In this document: positions 6,475-7,042 of the stretch, in pieces
Layout: every line of letters starts with the position of its first letter
Position numbering within the stretch: the stretch's first letter is position 1
Origin: CAZYWA01 sp964650975 [NCBI: uncultured bacterium]
GTDB taxonomy: Bacteria > JADJOY01
DNA: 7,042 bases
Direction: 5' to 3'
Assembly (NCBI GenBank): GCA_964650975.1
Contig: CAZYWA010000429.1
Coordinates: 1 to 7,042, forward strand
Position numbers and translations under genes: made by a program
Notes under the pieces: generated by a model
Told to the model about the DNA's origin: nothing
Database searches by the model: none
The model's input: the letters and a program-made list of their open reading frames with translations, nothing else

Positions 6475-7042
6475 GAATCACCCCCTGGGTCCCACGCAGC
6501 GTCGAATGCGGATGAAGGCTCGGGCTCGGGCGCGCGGCGAGCCGGGCTCGGTGCGCCGGCGGGCGCCGCCGGTCTGGCGGCCGGTGCGCCTTTGCCGGCC
6601 GGCTTCTCGCCGGTCAGCTCGCCCAGAAACTGGCGCAACACGGCGGCGCTGTCAGGCCAGCCGGCACCGCCGGTCTTGAGCGAGACGTGGCCGTCGGTGT
6701 GCACGTGGACCTCGCCTGGAACCTGGCCCTTGCGGCGGCCCACGACCTCCACCAGCCGCTGGGGCTCGATCCGCGCCTGCTCGTGGAACCGGACCGAGAT
6801 CGACATCTTGTCCTGGCGCGCGAAGGTGGCGCCCGCGCGCCGCAGATCGCCTTTGACGGCCATCAGCAGGAACAAATTCTCGGCCTGCGTCGGCAGCTTC
6901 CCGAACCGGTCGATCCATTCCCAGCGGATCTCGTCGAGCTCCGCGTCGCCGCGCGCCCGCGCGATCTGGCGATAGGCGATCACCCGCTCGCCGGCGTCGG
7001 GCACGTAGACCTCGGGCAGGAACGCCTCGACCGGGAAGTGGA
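6471..7042 (-). CDS. mfd: Mfd, transcription-repair coupling factor (C-terminal part only)
   Basis: Mfd is a large ATP-driven DNA translocase that removes RNA polymerase stalled at DNA lesions and recruits UvrA. Only the last 189 codons are in the window; the gene enters from the right edge. The visible start HFPVEAFLPEVYVPDAGERV then IAYRQIARA, followed by ELDEIRWEWIDRFGKLPTQAENL, is the conserved C-terminal TRCF domain (D7), which autoinhibits the translocase by contacting the UvrB-homology module. The usual Mfd ends soon after this domain; here about 45 further residues are Pro/Ala-rich with basic and acidic patches (GEKPAGKGAPAARPAA and onward to the stop), probably disordered. The final TGA overlaps the GTG start of the parvulin gene by 4 bp. 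The helicase motifs and N-terminal domains lie outside the window, so completeness of the gene cannot be judged. Confidence 0.93.
   Translation of the reverse strand, partial: HFPVEAFLPEVYVPDAGERVIAYRQIARARGDAELDEIRWEWIDRFGKLPTQAENLFLLMAVKGDLRRAGATFARQDKMSISVRFHEQARIEPQRLVEVVGRRKGQVPGEVHVHTDGHVSLKTGGAGWPDSAAVLRQFLGELTGEKPAGKGAPAARPAAPAGAPSPARRAPEPEPSSAFDAAWDPGGDS

Noticed and set aside
5096-6481. A 461-codon minus-strand frame overlapping the parvulin gene in a different frame
   Set aside because: The product is Arg/Gly-rich and lacks motifs, while the overlapping frame has a signal peptide and a parvulin domain.
5434-6975. A 513-codon plus-strand open frame opposite the parvulin and mfd genes
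   Set aside because: It is antisense to two well-supported genes with clear domain motifs, has no ribosome-binding site or family similarity, and is explained by high GC content.

Overview
The window is a GC-rich (roughly two thirds G+C by eye), gene-dense stretch of bacterial chromosome. Nothing in it looks mobile: I see no transposase, integrase, phage gene, tRNA, rRNA or CRISPR array. GC-ending codons throughout, a class I glutamine synthetase paired with a PII protein behind a sigma-54 promoter, an mfd gene followed directly by a SurA/parvulin chaperone gene, and several lipoprotein or low-complexity secreted products suggest a Deltaproteobacteria-type lineage (Myxococcota or a related high-GC phylum). 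That placement is inference; no marker here fixes it.

Left block, plus strand: the C-terminal part of plsY (phospholipid acyltransferase) runs in from the left edge. A 169-base gap follows, with a textbook sigma-54 -24/-12 element and, about 118 bases upstream of its expected start site, a 17-bp dyad with NtrC-site architecture. Then come glnB (PII) and glnA (glutamine synthetase), separated by 149 bases that hold a strong hairpin. A long GC-rich hairpin ends the unit. This is a nitrogen-assimilation module: PII senses 2-oxoglutarate and ATP/ADP and relays that state to the enzymes that adenylylate GlnA and to the NtrB/NtrC system. Both modification tyrosines (GlnB Tyr51 and GlnA Tyr402) are present.

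Middle block: about 350 bases without a recognisable gene lead into a small ORF (70 aa, plus). It converges on a minus-strand UPF0016/TMEM165-GDT1 family membrane protein, a probable manganese or calcium exporter. That gene is divergent, across only 40 bp, from a secreted lipoprotein alpha/beta hydrolase with a complete Ser-Asp-His triad. The hydrolase is followed 31 bp later by an ArsC/Spx-like thioredoxin-fold reductase.

Right block, minus strand: the C-terminal end of mfd (transcription-repair coupling factor) enters from the right edge and overlaps by 4 bp a GTG-started SurA-like periplasmic peptidyl-prolyl isomerase gene. The reductase and isomerase genes converge on a short hairpin.

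I found no convincing undescribed multigene system. The items most worth a second look are the sigma-54/NtrC-type control region and intercistronic hairpin of glnBA, the 70-aa ORF, and the missing ribosome-binding site of the UPF0016 gene.
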